Assembly: GCA_902494195.1 (NCBI GenBank)
Contig: CABUSH010000001.1
Coordinates: forward strand, 62,001 to 126,000
Direction of reading: 5' to 3'
DNA length: 64,000 nt
Source of the DNA: an uncultured Collinsella sp.
GTDB taxonomy: Bacteria; Actinomycetota; Coriobacteriia; Coriobacteriales; Coriobacteriaceae
Shown: positions 43,452 to 52,489 of the stretch, in pieces
Layout: each line of letters opens with the position of its first letter
Numbering within the stretch: position 1 is the stretch's first letter
Made by a program: the position numbers and the translations under genes
Notes under the pieces: generated by a model
Seen by the model: the letters and a program-made list of their open reading frames with translations, nothing else
Databases searched by the model: none
Told to the model about the DNA's origin: nothing

Positions 43452-44051
43452 ATGTTCAATATCGTGCTGTATGCACCCGAGATTCCGGCCAATACGGGCA
43501 ATATAGGCCGTACCTGCGTGGTCACCGGTGCCCATCTGCATCTGGTGGAGCCACTGGGCTTTTCGCTCGATGACAAGACGGTACGTCGCGCCGGTCTGGG
43601 CTACTGGCAAAACTTGGACGTGACGACTTATGCCGGCTGGGAGGATTTCCTTGCGCGCAACGGTCTCTCCCCCGCCGACGGTCGCCTGCATCTGCTGACC
43701 AAAAAGGCACGCCGCACCTATGCGCAGAGCACCTACCGAGATGGCGACTACTTGGTCTTTGGCAGCGAGAGCTCAGGCATTCCCGAGCCACTGCTTGCCG
43801 CGGCGCCCGAGCGCTGCGAGCGCATCCCAATGCTGCGCGATTGCGACTCACTCGATAACGCCAAGGTCTGGGAAGCCCACGAGGAATCGCTGGGGCATAC
43901 CGAGGACGGCCATGAGGCCATCCTTCGGCAGGATATCTGCGGCAACTTCGTCAACCCGGACGACTACCGCATCAGCGCGCTCAACCTCTCCAACAGCGCC
44001 GCCATCGTCCTCTACGAGGCCCTGCGCCAAACAGGCTTTCCGGGAATGTGA
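43452..44051 (+). CDS. trmL: tRNA (cytidine(34)-2'-O)-methyltransferase
   Basis: 199 residues, SPOUT fold. It methylates the wobble base 2'-OH of tRNA-Leu. PEIPANTGNIGRTC is the classic TrmL start, FGSESSGIPE and RIPM are the knot, and LNLSNSAAIVLYEALRQ is motif 3. An insertion between the knot and motif 3 (about 45 residues) is longer than in E. coli. The ATG at 43452 has AAGGAG upstream. Its TGA stop is embedded in a family A palindromic repeat. Confidence 0.93.
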   Translation: MFNIVLYAPEIPANTGNIGRTCVVTGAHLHLVEPLGFSLDDKTVRRAGLGYWQNLDVTTYAGWEDFLARNGLSPADGRLHLLTKKARRTYAQSTYRDGDYLVFGSESSGIPEPLLAAAPERCERIPMLRDCDSLDNAKVWEAHEESLGHTEDGHEAILRQDICGNFVNPDDYRISALNLSNSAAIVLYEALRQTGFPGM

Positions 44052-44093
44052 CAAAGGGACAGTCTCGTTGTCATATCGGACAATTGTCACATT
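44045..44093. repeat. Family A palindromic repeat, copy 1 (at trmL stop)
   Basis: AATGTGACAA (44045-44054) and TTGTCACATT (44084-44093) are perfect arms, with AAAGGGACAGTC inside. The trmL TGA lies in the left arm. Confidence 0.75.
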
Positions 44094-44117
44094 GACACCC
44101 TTCAAACGAGATCAGAG

Positions 44118-44158
44118 ATGCCCGCTATTGCAACGTAAGGCATCGCGATAGCGGGCAT
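44118..44158. terminator. Hairpin between trmL and the DUF4230 gene
   Basis: ATGCCCGCTAT and ATAGCGGGCAT are perfect 11-bp arms between converging genes. Confidence 0.65.
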
Positions 44159-44194
44159 TCAGCTGAATCAGTAATTTGATTTCAAAGGTAGATA

Positions 44195-44842
44195 TTAATC
44201 TTCGAATTCGACATTGACCCTTACGTCTGGACCACAGAACGTCGACACCTGCTTTTTCACCAGTTTTACTGCACGTTCATCGGATTTTTCCAGCATGCCA
44301 CTTTCTTGAACCTTTTGCCTCTGGTCCTTATCAGCCTGCTGAAGCAATTTATTTAAATCGTCCGTACTGACGTGATTCCAATTAAGAAAACCATTGTCCT
44401 CAACGTATTTTTTAAGCGAGTTCGGATCCGTTGACAACGTCACGATCTCGGAATGCGGAAGCGTAACATTAACAGATTTTATTACCGACTCGTTGTTTTT
44501 CGAACGATGGACTTTGACCTTCAGGTTCTCATCGTCTACGTTCAAGCCGATATCCGCCTTACCATCGATGGTCGCTACATATCGCTTAGTAGTAAATGGG
44601 TTGTTAAAACCAAACGGATTCCCCGCATCGTCAATATATAGAACCTGAGTAAAATCGTATTCGTAGGTAAGCAACTTCGTTACCGGCTTAATTTCTTCCC
44701 GAATCGAATCATCGCTTATAACGGTCTGATCGCGCGTCAACCACAGGTACACGCAGCCGCCGCAAGCTGCAATCAAGCCTAACGCCAATAGGGCGACAAT
44801 TATCTTCTGGCCAATTGTTTTAAACGGATTGGAAACGCTCAT
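44195..44842 (-). CDS. DUF4230-like membrane-anchored protein
   Basis: 215 residues. One N-terminal membrane helix (about 14-34, IIVALLALGLIAACGGCVYLW) is followed by an outward-facing domain typical of DUF4230 (KLLTYEYDFTQVLYIDD, then YVATIDGKADIGLN and NVTLPHSEI). Its function is unknown; family members are cell-envelope proteins. Local GC is lower than in the surrounding genes. The start ATG at 44842 has only a weak ribosome site. Confidence 0.8.
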   Translation of the reverse strand: MSVSNPFKTIGQKIIVALLALGLIAACGGCVYLWLTRDQTVISDDSIREEIKPVTKLLTYEYDFTQVLYIDDAGNPFGFNNPFTTKRYVATIDGKADIGLNVDDENLKVKVHRSKNNESVIKSVNVTLPHSEIVTLSTDPNSLKKYVEDNGFLNWNHVSTDDLNKLLQQADKDQRQKVQESGMLEKSDERAVKLVKKQVSTFCGPDVRVNVEFED

Positions 44843-45090
44843 TTAACCCTTGTCCTCCAGTTGTCCTCAGGGTAATTACGGACTCAATTCATTTATATTG
44901 GGTTTTGATGTCAACCAATTCAGAAAGGAAGGACTTAAATCCAACATAATATAAATACATATTCATACGTTAATTTAATACCTATTCTGCTGCACGTATC
45001 TTTAGAAAGATTGGGGCACAGACCATAGGCCGGCACCCCAATCCATACATAGGCATCATAACGCGTTGATCATTCGATCATATGCCCACG

Positions 45091-45975
45091 TTAATCAACT
45101 GAAACGCTGACGTCCATCCGCTGATCTCGGTCGCTATATCCGATCATCAGTTCCCGTCCCTTTTTATCCTTTGCGCAAAAACTGCTGTCATACGAATATT
45201 CGATGTCCTTGTATCCCTTTTTCTTGCAAGCTTTGATGTATTTGTCGTACCCATCATGATCGATGCCAAATGCGACAAACGAAAGGCAGTCTTTTTCGTC
45301 TAACGACGTATAAACGATAGGGCAGTCAGGCTTCGGCAAGGATTTTGCAAGGGCTTTTGTTGGCCAGTCATACGCCTTGACACCGCCCTTTGATGAAGTC
45401 GTATAGGTTTTCGACTTGAAACTATAGTACTCGAGATATATCTTTCCATCGCCGCCTAGATAGGCAATAGTCGCCACTGAAGGCTCCATCAGGTCATATT
45501 GATTCTGCTGGGCATTGGCGACATAGTCACCATGGGTAATGCACGGAACGCTATCAACCGATTCTCGCTTCTCGACGATTCGCTGGCTATCCGCCGTTAT
45601 TTTCAGCGTTGAATAATCGTGCGCAGCCTCTTCCTCATCAAAAACGTCAGTAAACAGAAGTTTCTGTTCGTCGGTCAACTCCCCTTTCGGCTCAAACTGA
45701 ATAGTGAACTGAGCAATATCGAAGCTCGATTTATTGTCATATTCAAATGTCATCATCTCGACGCCATCAACAACGCCTTCTGAGACACTCCAGTTTAGTT
45801 GATCGATTTTTACTGAATCCTTCTTACCTGGCTTTGGCTTCTTTCCACTTTTCTTAGTCGCTGCGAATGCGTATGTCGGGCTCCAGCCGCGACCCGTAAT
45901 TCCGAGTGGTAGAGAAATGCCGATTAGCGCCGCCGCGCTAAAAGCCAGAACTGCCGTAAATAACTTTTTCTTCAT
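45091..45975 (-). CDS. Secreted hypothetical protein, possible DUF6591-like C-terminus
   Basis: 294 residues. A Sec signal peptide (MKKKLFTAVLAFSAAALIG) ending near AFAAT is followed by a Lys-rich linker. The C-terminal ~50 residues (YIKACKKKGYKDIEYSYDSSFCAKDKKGREL) resemble a small domain found in secreted actinobacterial and clostridial proteins. No catalytic motif was seen. Composition is AT-richer than neighbours, suggesting transfer. The 248 bp upstream of 45091 hold no gene. Confidence 0.75.
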   Translation of the reverse strand: MKKKLFTAVLAFSAAALIGISLPLGITGRGWSPTYAFAATKKSGKKPKPGKKDSVKIDQLNWSVSEGVVDGVEMMTFEYDNKSSFDIAQFTIQFEPKGELTDEQKLLFTDVFDEEEAAHDYSTLKITADSQRIVEKRESVDSVPCITHGDYVANAQQNQYDLMEPSVATIAYLGGDGKIYLEYYSFKSKTYTTSSKGGVKAYDWPTKALAKSLPKPDCPIVYTSLDEKDCLSFVAFGIDHDGYDKYIKACKKKGYKDIEYSYDSSFCAKDKKGRELMIGYSDRDQRMDVSVSVD

Positions 45976-46004
45976 TACATATCCCTTGGTAGTCGTTTAA
46001 CCTC

Positions 46005-46123
46005 CCCCTCGTCAAAAAGCAGACGAATTGGCAACGCGGTGGCACTATTTGGTTCCAGGGCGTGAACTGGATAAACATCGAGGGAAGGAGTGGACTCCGT
46101 GCAATAAACTCCCCTCGTCAAAA
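46005..46123. repeat. Short direct repeat near the recombinase gene
   Basis: CCCCTCGTCAAAA occurs at 46005-46017 and 46111-46123 in the same orientation, 106 bp apart. They could be remnants of attachment or crossover sites for the adjacent serine recombinase, but this is speculative. Confidence 0.4.
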
Positions 46124-46163
46124 TGTCTAGTTAAAGAGGACGGACAGACGGCGAACGGTCATA

Positions 46164-46766
46164 TCAGTTCGTATCCGCCCGTCTCCAACGATCGAACGTC
46201 GATGCGCTGACGTTCAGGAGCATTGCGGCCTCTCGCCTCGTAACTTCACCTCCTTCGAATGATTTGATGACATCGCGGTAGCTATCCGGACGTTCGAGCG
46301 TCGGTCTCCCAAATCTCACACCCCGCAGACGCGCCGACGCGATACCCTCCGCCTGGCGCTGCTTTATGTTTTCGCGCTCCACCTGAGCCACGTAGCTCAA
46401 AACCTGAAGCACTAGATCGGCAATAAAAGTCCCCGTAATTCCATTGGGTTGTTCGCGTGTATCAAGCAATGGCATATCGAGCACCACGATGGCAACGCGT
46501 TTGTCCGTCGTTAGGCGACGCCATTCATCGAGAACTTCACGGTAGTCGCGACCCAATCGATCGATACTCTTAATCACCAAAACGTCCCCTTCGCGCAGAC
46601 GACGAAGAAGACGCCGGTACTGAGGACGCCTGAAGTCCTTTCCACTCGCTTTGTCAGCATAGATCAAATTCGTTTGGACCGGAAACCGCTCCAGCGCATC
46701 CAGTTGGCGATCCAGGTTCTGATCTGCTGACGAAACTCGAGCATACCCATAGATTCTGTTTTTCAT
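46164..46766 (-). CDS. Serine recombinase (resolvase/invertase family)
   Basis: 200 residues. The N-terminal catalytic domain has YARVSSADQNLDRQ (nucleophile Ser), VIKSIDRLGRDYREV and AQVERENIKQRQAEGI, and a C-terminal HTH (REAAMLLNVSASTFDRW) recognises the site. Such proteins resolve cointegrates or invert segments. No transposase is adjacent, so it may be a remnant or a stand-alone invertase. It lies at the edge of the AT-richer island, divergent from the AAA ATPase gene. GGGGC is the only ribosome-site hint before the ATG. Confidence 0.92.
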   Translation of the reverse strand: MKNRIYGYARVSSADQNLDRQLDALERFPVQTNLIYADKASGKDFRRPQYRRLLRRLREGDVLVIKSIDRLGRDYREVLDEWRRLTTDKRVAIVVLDMPLLDTREQPNGITGTFIADLVLQVLSYVAQVERENIKQRQAEGIASARLRGVRFGRPTLERPDSYRDVIKSFEGGEVTRREAAMLLNVSASTFDRWRRADTN

Positions 46767-46930
46767 GATTGCCCCTATCAGCCGCACGATGGCAGCTTCA
46801 GCTCATCTGAGAGCCCACTCACAATAGGGCGTGCAAATTTCGCGAATGGGTTGAACCCATTTTCGGGCTCCAACGTAAGCTATTCAAGCACCGCTTCGAT
46901 AACGCACGACGCCAACCTTTTGCTTTGAAA

Positions 46931-46980
46931 TGAAATTAATCGTTTTTAATTGAGATTAACTAGAATAAAATGAAATTAAC
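46931..46980. promoter_or_regulatory. Three direct repeats at exact 20-bp spacing upstream of AAA ATPase 1
   Basis: TGAAATTAAT (46931), TGAGATTAAC (46951) and TGAAATTAAC (46971) are in register at 20 bp, about two helical turns, and end 24 bp before the gene. They look like an operator array on one face of the DNA. Confidence 0.65.
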
Positions 46981-47003
46981 CCGAGACGCTAAAGGAGGGC
47001 ATT

Positions 47004-48104
47004 GTGGAATACCTCGAAAACCCGTTTACCCCTAGCTTTGGCGAGGTTCCTGCCCATCTCGCTGGCAGACAACAGATTATTCGGGATTTGGACCGTGCCT
47101 TCTTGAGCCAGCGCAGGCGCCCAGAATTGACCTCGATCTTCTCAGGCGCGCGTGGAACCGGTAAAACCGCTCTCATGTCGTCGCTCGCGACAAGGGCGGA
47201 ATCCCACGGCTGGATAGCCGTAAAGACGACTGCGCTCCCGGGAATGCTTGAGGAAATCGAGCTCGGGACGAAACGTGCCGCAGCCCATCTCATCGACTCG
47301 TCCACCCACTTCGAAGTCACCGGCCTCGGAATTGCACCGCTTGGCAGCATTGAGGTCAATCGCGTTCACGATGCCTCAACTTGGCGTTATCGCATGAGCG
47401 ACATCATCGACCAGCTCAACGAGGCGGGCACCGGTCTGCTCGTCACGGTTGACGAGGTGGACCCGACACTCGACGAGATGATTCAGCTTGCAGCGACGTA
47501 TCAGCACTTTGTGACCGATGGGAAACGCGTCGCCCTGCTCATGGCGGGACTTCCCAACAACGTCTCGACGTTGCTGAACCACAAGACGGTCTCGTTCCTT
47601 CGCCGCGCCCAACAATATCATCTGGGTCGCATTGCCGACTATGACGTGCGCGAGGCCTTGATTCGCACAATCCAGGAAAACGATCGCCTGGCAGATGCTG
47701 AGGGAATCGATCGAGCCGTTCGCTCGATCTCTGGTTTTCCCTTCCTATTGCAACTCGTAGGCTACCGTGCCTGGGACCTCACAAGCGATTCGAAGGAAAT
47801 CTCGTCACGCGACTTTGACCTGGGAATCAAAATCGCGCGCGACGAGATGGACGACCGAATCCTCGCGGCAACCTATCGGGAACTCACGGCAGAGGACAAG
47901 CGATTCCTCATCGCCATGCTCGATGACGAGGAAGAGTCCACCACCGCTGACCTTGTCGAGCGCCTTAAGCGTTCGCCGCAGCAGGTCTCCCGCTACCGAC
48001 GCCGCATGATAGACGCCGGCATCATCGGGGAGCGAGGACGAGGGCTCGTCGCATTTGAATTGCCATTCTTCCGCGACTATCTCGCAGCTCAATGCGTGAA
48101 ATAG
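47004..48104 (+). CDS. AAA ATPase 1 (Orc1/Cdc6-like ATP-binding protein with C-terminal winged helix)
   Basis: 366 residues. It starts NPFTPSFGEVPAHLAGR, has Walker A SGARGTGKTA (about 47-56) and Walker B LLVTVDEVD, followed by MAGLP as sensor region, VSFLRRAQQ, and a C-terminal winged helix (TTADLVERLKRSPQQVSRYRRRM). The paralogue at 51296-52414 shares these landmarks. Members are DNA-binding or mobile-element-linked ATPases of unknown role. The GTG start follows AAAGGAGG. Phased direct repeats upstream suggest autoregulation. Confidence 0.85.
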   Translation: MEYLENPFTPSFGEVPAHLAGRQQIIRDLDRAFLSQRRRPELTSIFSGARGTGKTALMSSLATRAESHGWIAVKTTALPGMLEEIELGTKRAAAHLIDSSTHFEVTGLGIAPLGSIEVNRVHDASTWRYRMSDIIDQLNEAGTGLLVTVDEVDPTLDEMIQLAATYQHFVTDGKRVALLMAGLPNNVSTLLNHKTVSFLRRAQQYHLGRIADYDVREALIRTIQENDRLADAEGIDRAVRSISGFPFLLQLVGYRAWDLTSDSKEISSRDFDLGIKIARDEMDDRILAATYRELTAEDKRFLIAMLDDEEESTTADLVERLKRSPQQVSRYRRRMIDAGIIGERGRGLVAFELPFFRDYLAAQCVK

Positions 48105-48108
48105 AAGT

Positions 48109-48143
48109 CAATGTGACAAAGAGGCAGTCCCTTTGTCACATTG
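48109..48143. repeat. Family A palindromic repeat, copy 2
   Basis: CAATGTGACAAAG (48109-48121) and CTTTGTCACATTG (48131-48143) are perfect 13-bp arms with a 9-nt centre. It lies between the converging ends of AAA ATPase 1 and the UvrA-like gene and may act as their terminator. Confidence 0.8.
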
Positions 48144-48144
48144 C

Positions 48145-50637
48145 CTATAGGTAGCGACCGGTAATGCTCTTGGAGCAAGCCGCGATGTCGCCCGGCGTGC
48201 CGGCGCAGACGATTTGCCCGCCGGCGTCGCCACCGCCCGGGCCCATGTCGATCACGTAATCGGCGTTACGGATAAGGTCGAGATCGTGTTCGATCACGAT
48301 AACCGTAGCGCCCTTGGCAACAAGGCCGTCGAACACACTCAGCAACACCTGAACATCGAGCGGATGCAGTCCGATCGTGGGCTCATCGAATACGAATACG
48401 GCATCGTCCTGCACGCGCCCCATCTCGCTTGCAAGCTTAAGACGCTGCGCCTCGCCGCCCGAGAGCGCCGGCGTGGGCTCACCGAGCGTGAGATAGCCCA
48501 AGCCCAGGTCGTGCAAGGTCTGCAAGCGCGCCTGAACCTTCTTGAGTCCCACCGTGGCGTCGAGGGCCTCGTCCACACTCATGTCCATGAGCTGCGGCAA
48601 CGTAAGCAGACTCCCGTCCTTGCCCTCGCGATGGATATGCGAAGCAGCGTCTGCATAACGTGAGCCGCGACATGCCGGGCAGACGATCTCGACGTCGGGC
48701 AGAAACTGCACGTCGAGCGATATCGAGCCCGTGCCATCGCACGTAGGGCAGCGCAGAGTGCCAGTGTTGTAGCTAAAGGCACCTGCCTTGTAGCCGGCTG
48801 CCTTGGCCTCTGGCGTGCGGGCGAAGGCGCGGCGCAGCTCATCATGGATGTCGGCATAAGTCGCCACCGTCGAGCGCACGTTGGCGCCGATAGGCGTAGC
48901 GTCAATCAGGTTTGCGCGGGCAATGCCTTCGGCATCGATCCAACGCACATGTTTTGGCAAGCGCTCGCCGGCTGCCTGCGCCTTGAGTGCCGGGATGAGC
49001 GTCTCGAGCACCAACGTCGTCTTGCCCGAACCCGAAACGCCCGTCACCGCGACAAGGCGACCGCGCGGGATATCGACTTCGAGCGGCTTGACGGTATGGA
49101 TGGCATCGGTTGCCATGCGGATGTGACCCTGGTCGAACATTTCCTCGTCAGTCACCTGCGGGCGCAAGCGCTTGGGGTCTGCGCGCAAAAACGGGGCGAT
49201 GCGGCTGCCCTGCGATTGTTCGACCTCGTCCACCGTACCCGCAGCGATCACATTACCGCCGCCTGCTCCGGCAACGGGGCCCATCTCGACCAGATAGTCG
49301 GCTTCCGCCAGCACACGTGTATCGTGGTCGACAACAACCACGGTGTTGCCGTCATCCACCAGATCGCGCATCACGCCTACCAGACCGTCGACATTTGCCG
49401 GATGCAAGCCAATCGAGGGCTCGTCCAGCACATAAAGCACGCCCGTCGATCGGTTGCGCACCACACGGGCGAGCTGCACACGCTGGCGCTCACCCGTGGA
49501 GAGCGTGGCACCGGCGCGGTCGAGCGAAAGATAATCGAGACCCAGGTCGACCAGACGACGGGCCGCACTCAAAAACGAATCGCAGATATCCGTCGCCATG
49601 GGCCGCATCTCGGCCGGCAAGGATGCGGGCACCCCGCGCATCCACTCAATCGCATCACCAAGCGTCATGGCCGCTGCCTGTGCCAGATTGATACCGCGCA
49701 CCTGGGGCTGGCGTGCCGCCTCGGAGAGACGCGTGCCGCCGCAATCGCGGCATGGGCCCTCGCGCAAAAAGCGCGCAACGCGCTTGAGGCCCTTGTCGTC
49801 CTTAACCTTGGCGAGCGCATTCTCGACGGTATAGACGGCGTTGTAATAGGTAAAGTCGAGCGGCGTGGCGCCCTCGCCGTTTTTTGGAACGTAGAGAATG
49901 TGCTTCTTAACCGCCGGGCCGTGGAACACGATATCGCGCTCTTGAGGCGTGAGCTGGTTAAACGGCACGTCGGTGCGCACGCCCATCTCGCCGGCCACCT
50001 GCTTCATCAGATCCCACATGAGCGTGCCCCAAGGAAGCACCGCGCCCTCGTTGATAGCCTTTGACTCGTCGGGCACCAGGCTCGCCTCGTCCACCTCGCG
50101 CATAACGCCGGTGCCGCCGCAGGTGGGACACGCGCCACCGCTATTGAAAGCCAAATCCTCGGCACTCGGCGCGTAGAACTCGCGGCCGCACGTCAGACAC
50201 GTGAGCGACAGGCCTGCGGCCACGTTAAGGCTCGGCTCAACGCGCGCCCCGCAGTGCGGGCACACGTGATGGGCGCAACGGCTAAAGAGCAGACGCAGGC
50301 TATTGTTAAGCTCGGTCATGGTGCCAAAAGTGGAACGCACGCCCGGCACGCTCGGACGCTGGTGTAGCGCGAGCGCCGCCGGCACGTGCAGGACCTCATC
50401 CACCTGGGCATGTTCGGCCTGCGTCAGACGACGGCGAGTATAGGTGCTGAGCGCCTCCAGGTAACGGCGCGAGCCCTCGGCGTAAAGAACGCCCAGTGCC
50501 AGCGAACTCTTGCCCGAACCCGACACGCCGGCAATGCCTACGAGCTTTCCCAGCGGGATATCGATATCGATGTCCTTGAGGTTATGGACGCGCGCGCCAC
50601 GCACCTCGATAGCGCTTGGTTGTTGCGACACCGTCAT
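48145..50637 (-). CDS. UvrA2-like excinuclease ABC subunit A paralogue
   Basis: 830 residues, shorter than UvrA (about 940), which fits class II UvrA/DrrC-type proteins. Two ABC modules are present: Walker A GVSGSGKSSLAL and GVSGSGKTTLVL, signatures TLSTGERQR and ALSGGEAQR. Zinc-ribbon CxxC pairs occur (CPHCG, CLTCG, CPTCGGTG, CPTCDGTG). UvrA2 proteins lack the UvrB-binding domain and are linked to DNA-damaging drug tolerance. GGAAGGGGAG precedes the ATG at 50637. Confidence 0.9.
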   Translation of the reverse strand: MTVSQQPSAIEVRGARVHNLKDIDIDIPLGKLVGIAGVSGSGKSSLALGVLYAEGSRRYLEALSTYTRRRLTQAEHAQVDEVLHVPAALALHQRPSVPGVRSTFGTMTELNNSLRLLFSRCAHHVCPHCGARVEPSLNVAAGLSLTCLTCGREFYAPSAEDLAFNSGGACPTCGGTGVMREVDEASLVPDESKAINEGAVLPWGTLMWDLMKQVAGEMGVRTDVPFNQLTPQERDIVFHGPAVKKHILYVPKNGEGATPLDFTYYNAVYTVENALAKVKDDKGLKRVARFLREGPCRDCGGTRLSEAARQPQVRGINLAQAAAMTLGDAIEWMRGVPASLPAEMRPMATDICDSFLSAARRLVDLGLDYLSLDRAGATLSTGERQRVQLARVVRNRSTGVLYVLDEPSIGLHPANVDGLVGVMRDLVDDGNTVVVVDHDTRVLAEADYLVEMGPVAGAGGGNVIAAGTVDEVEQSQGSRIAPFLRADPKRLRPQVTDEEMFDQGHIRMATDAIHTVKPLEVDIPRGRLVAVTGVSGSGKTTLVLETLIPALKAQAAGERLPKHVRWIDAEGIARANLIDATPIGANVRSTVATYADIHDELRRAFARTPEAKAAGYKAGAFSYNTGTLRCPTCDGTGSISLDVQFLPDVEIVCPACRGSRYADAASHIHREGKDGSLLTLPQLMDMSVDEALDATVGLKKVQARLQTLHDLGLGYLTLGEPTPALSGGEAQRLKLASEMGRVQDDAVFVFDEPTIGLHPLDVQVLLSVFDGLVAKGATVIVIEHDLDLIRNADYVIDMGPGGGDAGGQIVCAGTPGDIAACSKSITGRYL

Positions 50638-50660
50638 CGCTCCCCTTCCAGTTGATCGAA

Positions 50661-50691
50661 TATGACAAGAGGACTGTCCCTTTGTCACATT
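50661..50691. repeat. Family A palindromic repeat, copy 3
   Basis: TATGACAAGAGGAC and GTCCCTTTGTCACAT form imperfect arms. On the minus strand the GNAT stop TAA is immediately followed by TGTGACAAAG. Confidence 0.7.
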
Positions 50692-51244
50692 ACTCGTGCC
50701 GCGCCTGCCCGCGCCAGTCTTCGCGGGTCAAATACGTAAAGTACTCGGTACGCACATCACCCATAAGCTCGCAGGGCACGTCGCGCTCAACGTGATGTGG
50801 CGCGAACCCACATTTTTGCTGGACGCGTAGCGACTTGTTATTGCCCTCGTAGTATCCGCACCAAAGCGCCTTGCAGCCAAGCGTTTCGAACGCATAGCGC
50901 TGCATGGCTCGTACTGCTTCGGGAGCAAAGCCTCGGCCCCAAAATGGCTTGGCGACCCAATAGCCCACTTCAAGTTCGAGACCGTCATCTCGACGGTTTA
51001 ACTCGCAGCGAGATGGCATGAGCCCGATGCTGCCCACGGGCTCGTCTGTCGCTGCCAGGCAAACGGCAAAGGTATGGGGTGCCGCAAAGACTGTCCGAAT
51101 GATCTCCCTGCTCTCCTCAATGCTTCGATGGGGTGGCCAGCCCGCAGCCGGCCCCACGTCCGGGTCGCTCGCATATGCAAACAAGCTCGCCGCATCCGCC
51201 TCGCGCCACGGACGAAGCGTCAAACGCTCAGTATGAATCGCCAT
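50690..51244 (-). CDS. GNAT acetyltransferase (RimJ/RimL type)
   Basis: 184 residues. TERLTLRPWREADA at the start and GYWVAKPFWGRGFAPEAVRAM (the acetyl-CoA pyrophosphate loop) followed by NNKSLRVQQKCGF are the standard RimJ/RimL-like features. The substrate amine is unknown. It sits between two family A repeats, upstream of the UvrA2-like gene and downstream of AAA ATPase 2 on the same strand. Confidence 0.88.
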   Translation of the reverse strand: MAIHTERLTLRPWREADAASLFAYASDPDVGPAAGWPPHRSIEESREIIRTVFAAPHTFAVCLAATDEPVGSIGLMPSRCELNRRDDGLELEVGYWVAKPFWGRGFAPEAVRAMQRYAFETLGCKALWCGYYEGNNKSLRVQQKCGFAPHHVERDVPCELMGDVRTEYFTYLTREDWRGQARHE

Positions 51245-51264
51245 TATTTAGCCTCTCAAATATC

Positions 51265-51297
51265 GATGTGGCAAAGGGGCAGCCCCTTTGTCACATC
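51265..51297. repeat. Family A palindromic repeat, copy 4
   Basis: GATGTGGCAAAGGGG and CCCCTTTGTCACATC form a hairpin with one mismatch. The TGA stop of AAA ATPase 2 overlaps its edge. Confidence 0.75.
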
Positions 51298-52414
51298 ACT
51301 CATGCCATAAAATGCGGTCGCGAATATACGCGCCCAGCATGGGCACGGTAAATCGGACGAGGCCGTATCCGGCAGCCTCGATGACGCGCTCGCGAATCAG
51401 GCTTGCGCGATATTTACTCGCCCAGCTCTGGGTACGATCGCAGCGCTCAATGATATCCGCCATGCGCGTCGGCTTGCCCTCGTCAACCGCCATGACCTCG
51501 ACAAAAAGGCGCTGTGGACTGCGCAGCCCGTAATACAGGGGCGCGTCAACCGCTTCATAGAACTCGGAGACGGCATCCGCATGGCCATCCTCGACATCGC
51601 GCCTTTCGATGACCTGTGAGCCACGTCGGACAGCAGAGCGCCACATGTAATAGCCCACCAGCTGAACCATATAGGGATGCCCCATGCTCTTGTGTGCCGC
51701 AAGGTCCGCCGTCTCTGCGTCAACGTAAAGACCAGCGTCTTTGACCGTCTGGATATATGAATCGCGCACCTTGGGCAAAGATATCGCCCCCAGCGTACGC
51801 TGCTGGGCACGCCGCAAAAACGTCACGCTCGGCTCTTCGAGCAGATCGTCAACTATACTGGGTAAGCCGGCGAACACCAGCGCAAGACCGCGCTGGTCGC
51901 TATCGGACAAGCCCGTGGCGTCCTGGTCTCCAAGCACCTGCTGATAGAGAACGGCAAGAGCCGCCAGTTCCTCGATAGACGCCGATTGCGCCTCGTCAAT
52001 CGCAAACAGTATGCCCTTGCCTGGACCGAGCTTCTTAAGGCGCTCGTTGACCAGCCCTCGCAACGTCTCGCCCTTTGCTCGCGCCGCCTCGACCGACATC
52101 CGGCCAAACGACGGACCGAGCTCCATTGACGTCACAACGGGTTTATTCGAGCGAAGCGCGTCGGCCAAACGATCGCATAAGCCAAGCGAAGCGGAATCGG
52201 AGACAACCGCCCATCCGCGCTCATTGGCTAGACGTTGCAGCTCCCGCAGGAGAACCGTCTTGCCACAGCCGCGGTTTCCCGTAATGAGCATGAGCCTGCC
52301 CGGCGCTCCGGCGCCGTTATCGAGCCCTTCCTCAAAATCTTCGATGACCGGCTCGCGACCGATGAGCATCGGGGGCCGCTTACCTGCCGTTGGCTTAAAG
52401 GGATTTGGATTCAT
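51296..52414 (-). CDS. AAA ATPase 2, paralogue of ATPase 1
   Basis: 372 residues. NPFKPTAGKRPPMLIGRE start, Walker A TGNRGCGKTV (about 45-54), Walker B ILFAIDEAQ, FAGLP sensor region, VTFLRRAQQ and a C-terminal winged helix (ADIIERCDRTQSWASKYRASLI). It shares the FLRRAQQ and AGLP segments with the protein at 47004. GAGGAGG precedes the ATG. Three 10-bp-phased repeats lie upstream. Function unknown. Confidence 0.85.
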   Translation of the reverse strand: MNPNPFKPTAGKRPPMLIGREPVIEDFEEGLDNGAGAPGRLMLITGNRGCGKTVLLRELQRLANERGWAVVSDSASLGLCDRLADALRSNKPVVTSMELGPSFGRMSVEAARAKGETLRGLVNERLKKLGPGKGILFAIDEAQSASIEELAALAVLYQQVLGDQDATGLSDSDQRGLALVFAGLPSIVDDLLEEPSVTFLRRAQQRTLGAISLPKVRDSYIQTVKDAGLYVDAETADLAAHKSMGHPYMVQLVGYYMWRSAVRRGSQVIERRDVEDGHADAVSEFYEAVDAPLYYGLRSPQRLFVEVMAVDEGKPTRMADIIERCDRTQSWASKYRASLIRERVIEAAGYGLVRFTVPMLGAYIRDRILWHE

Positions 52415-52456
52415 GTCGGCCTCCTCGGATTGGCAAACCCTGATAATCTGATAATA

Positions 52457-52487
52457 GTTATACCAACTTATACCGAGTTATACCAAT
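52457..52487. promoter_or_regulatory. Three direct repeats at exact 10-bp spacing upstream of AAA ATPase 2
   Basis: TTATACC occurs at 52458, 52468 and 52478, each followed by A or G then A. The 10-bp period puts all three on one face of the helix. They lie about 45 bp before the ATPase start and are a candidate operator array. Confidence 0.7.
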
Positions 52488-52489
52488 AG

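Noticed and set aside
46164..46766. Complete transposon or prophage around the serine recombinase
   Set aside because: No transposase, phage structural gene or clear flanking inverted repeats were found next to it.
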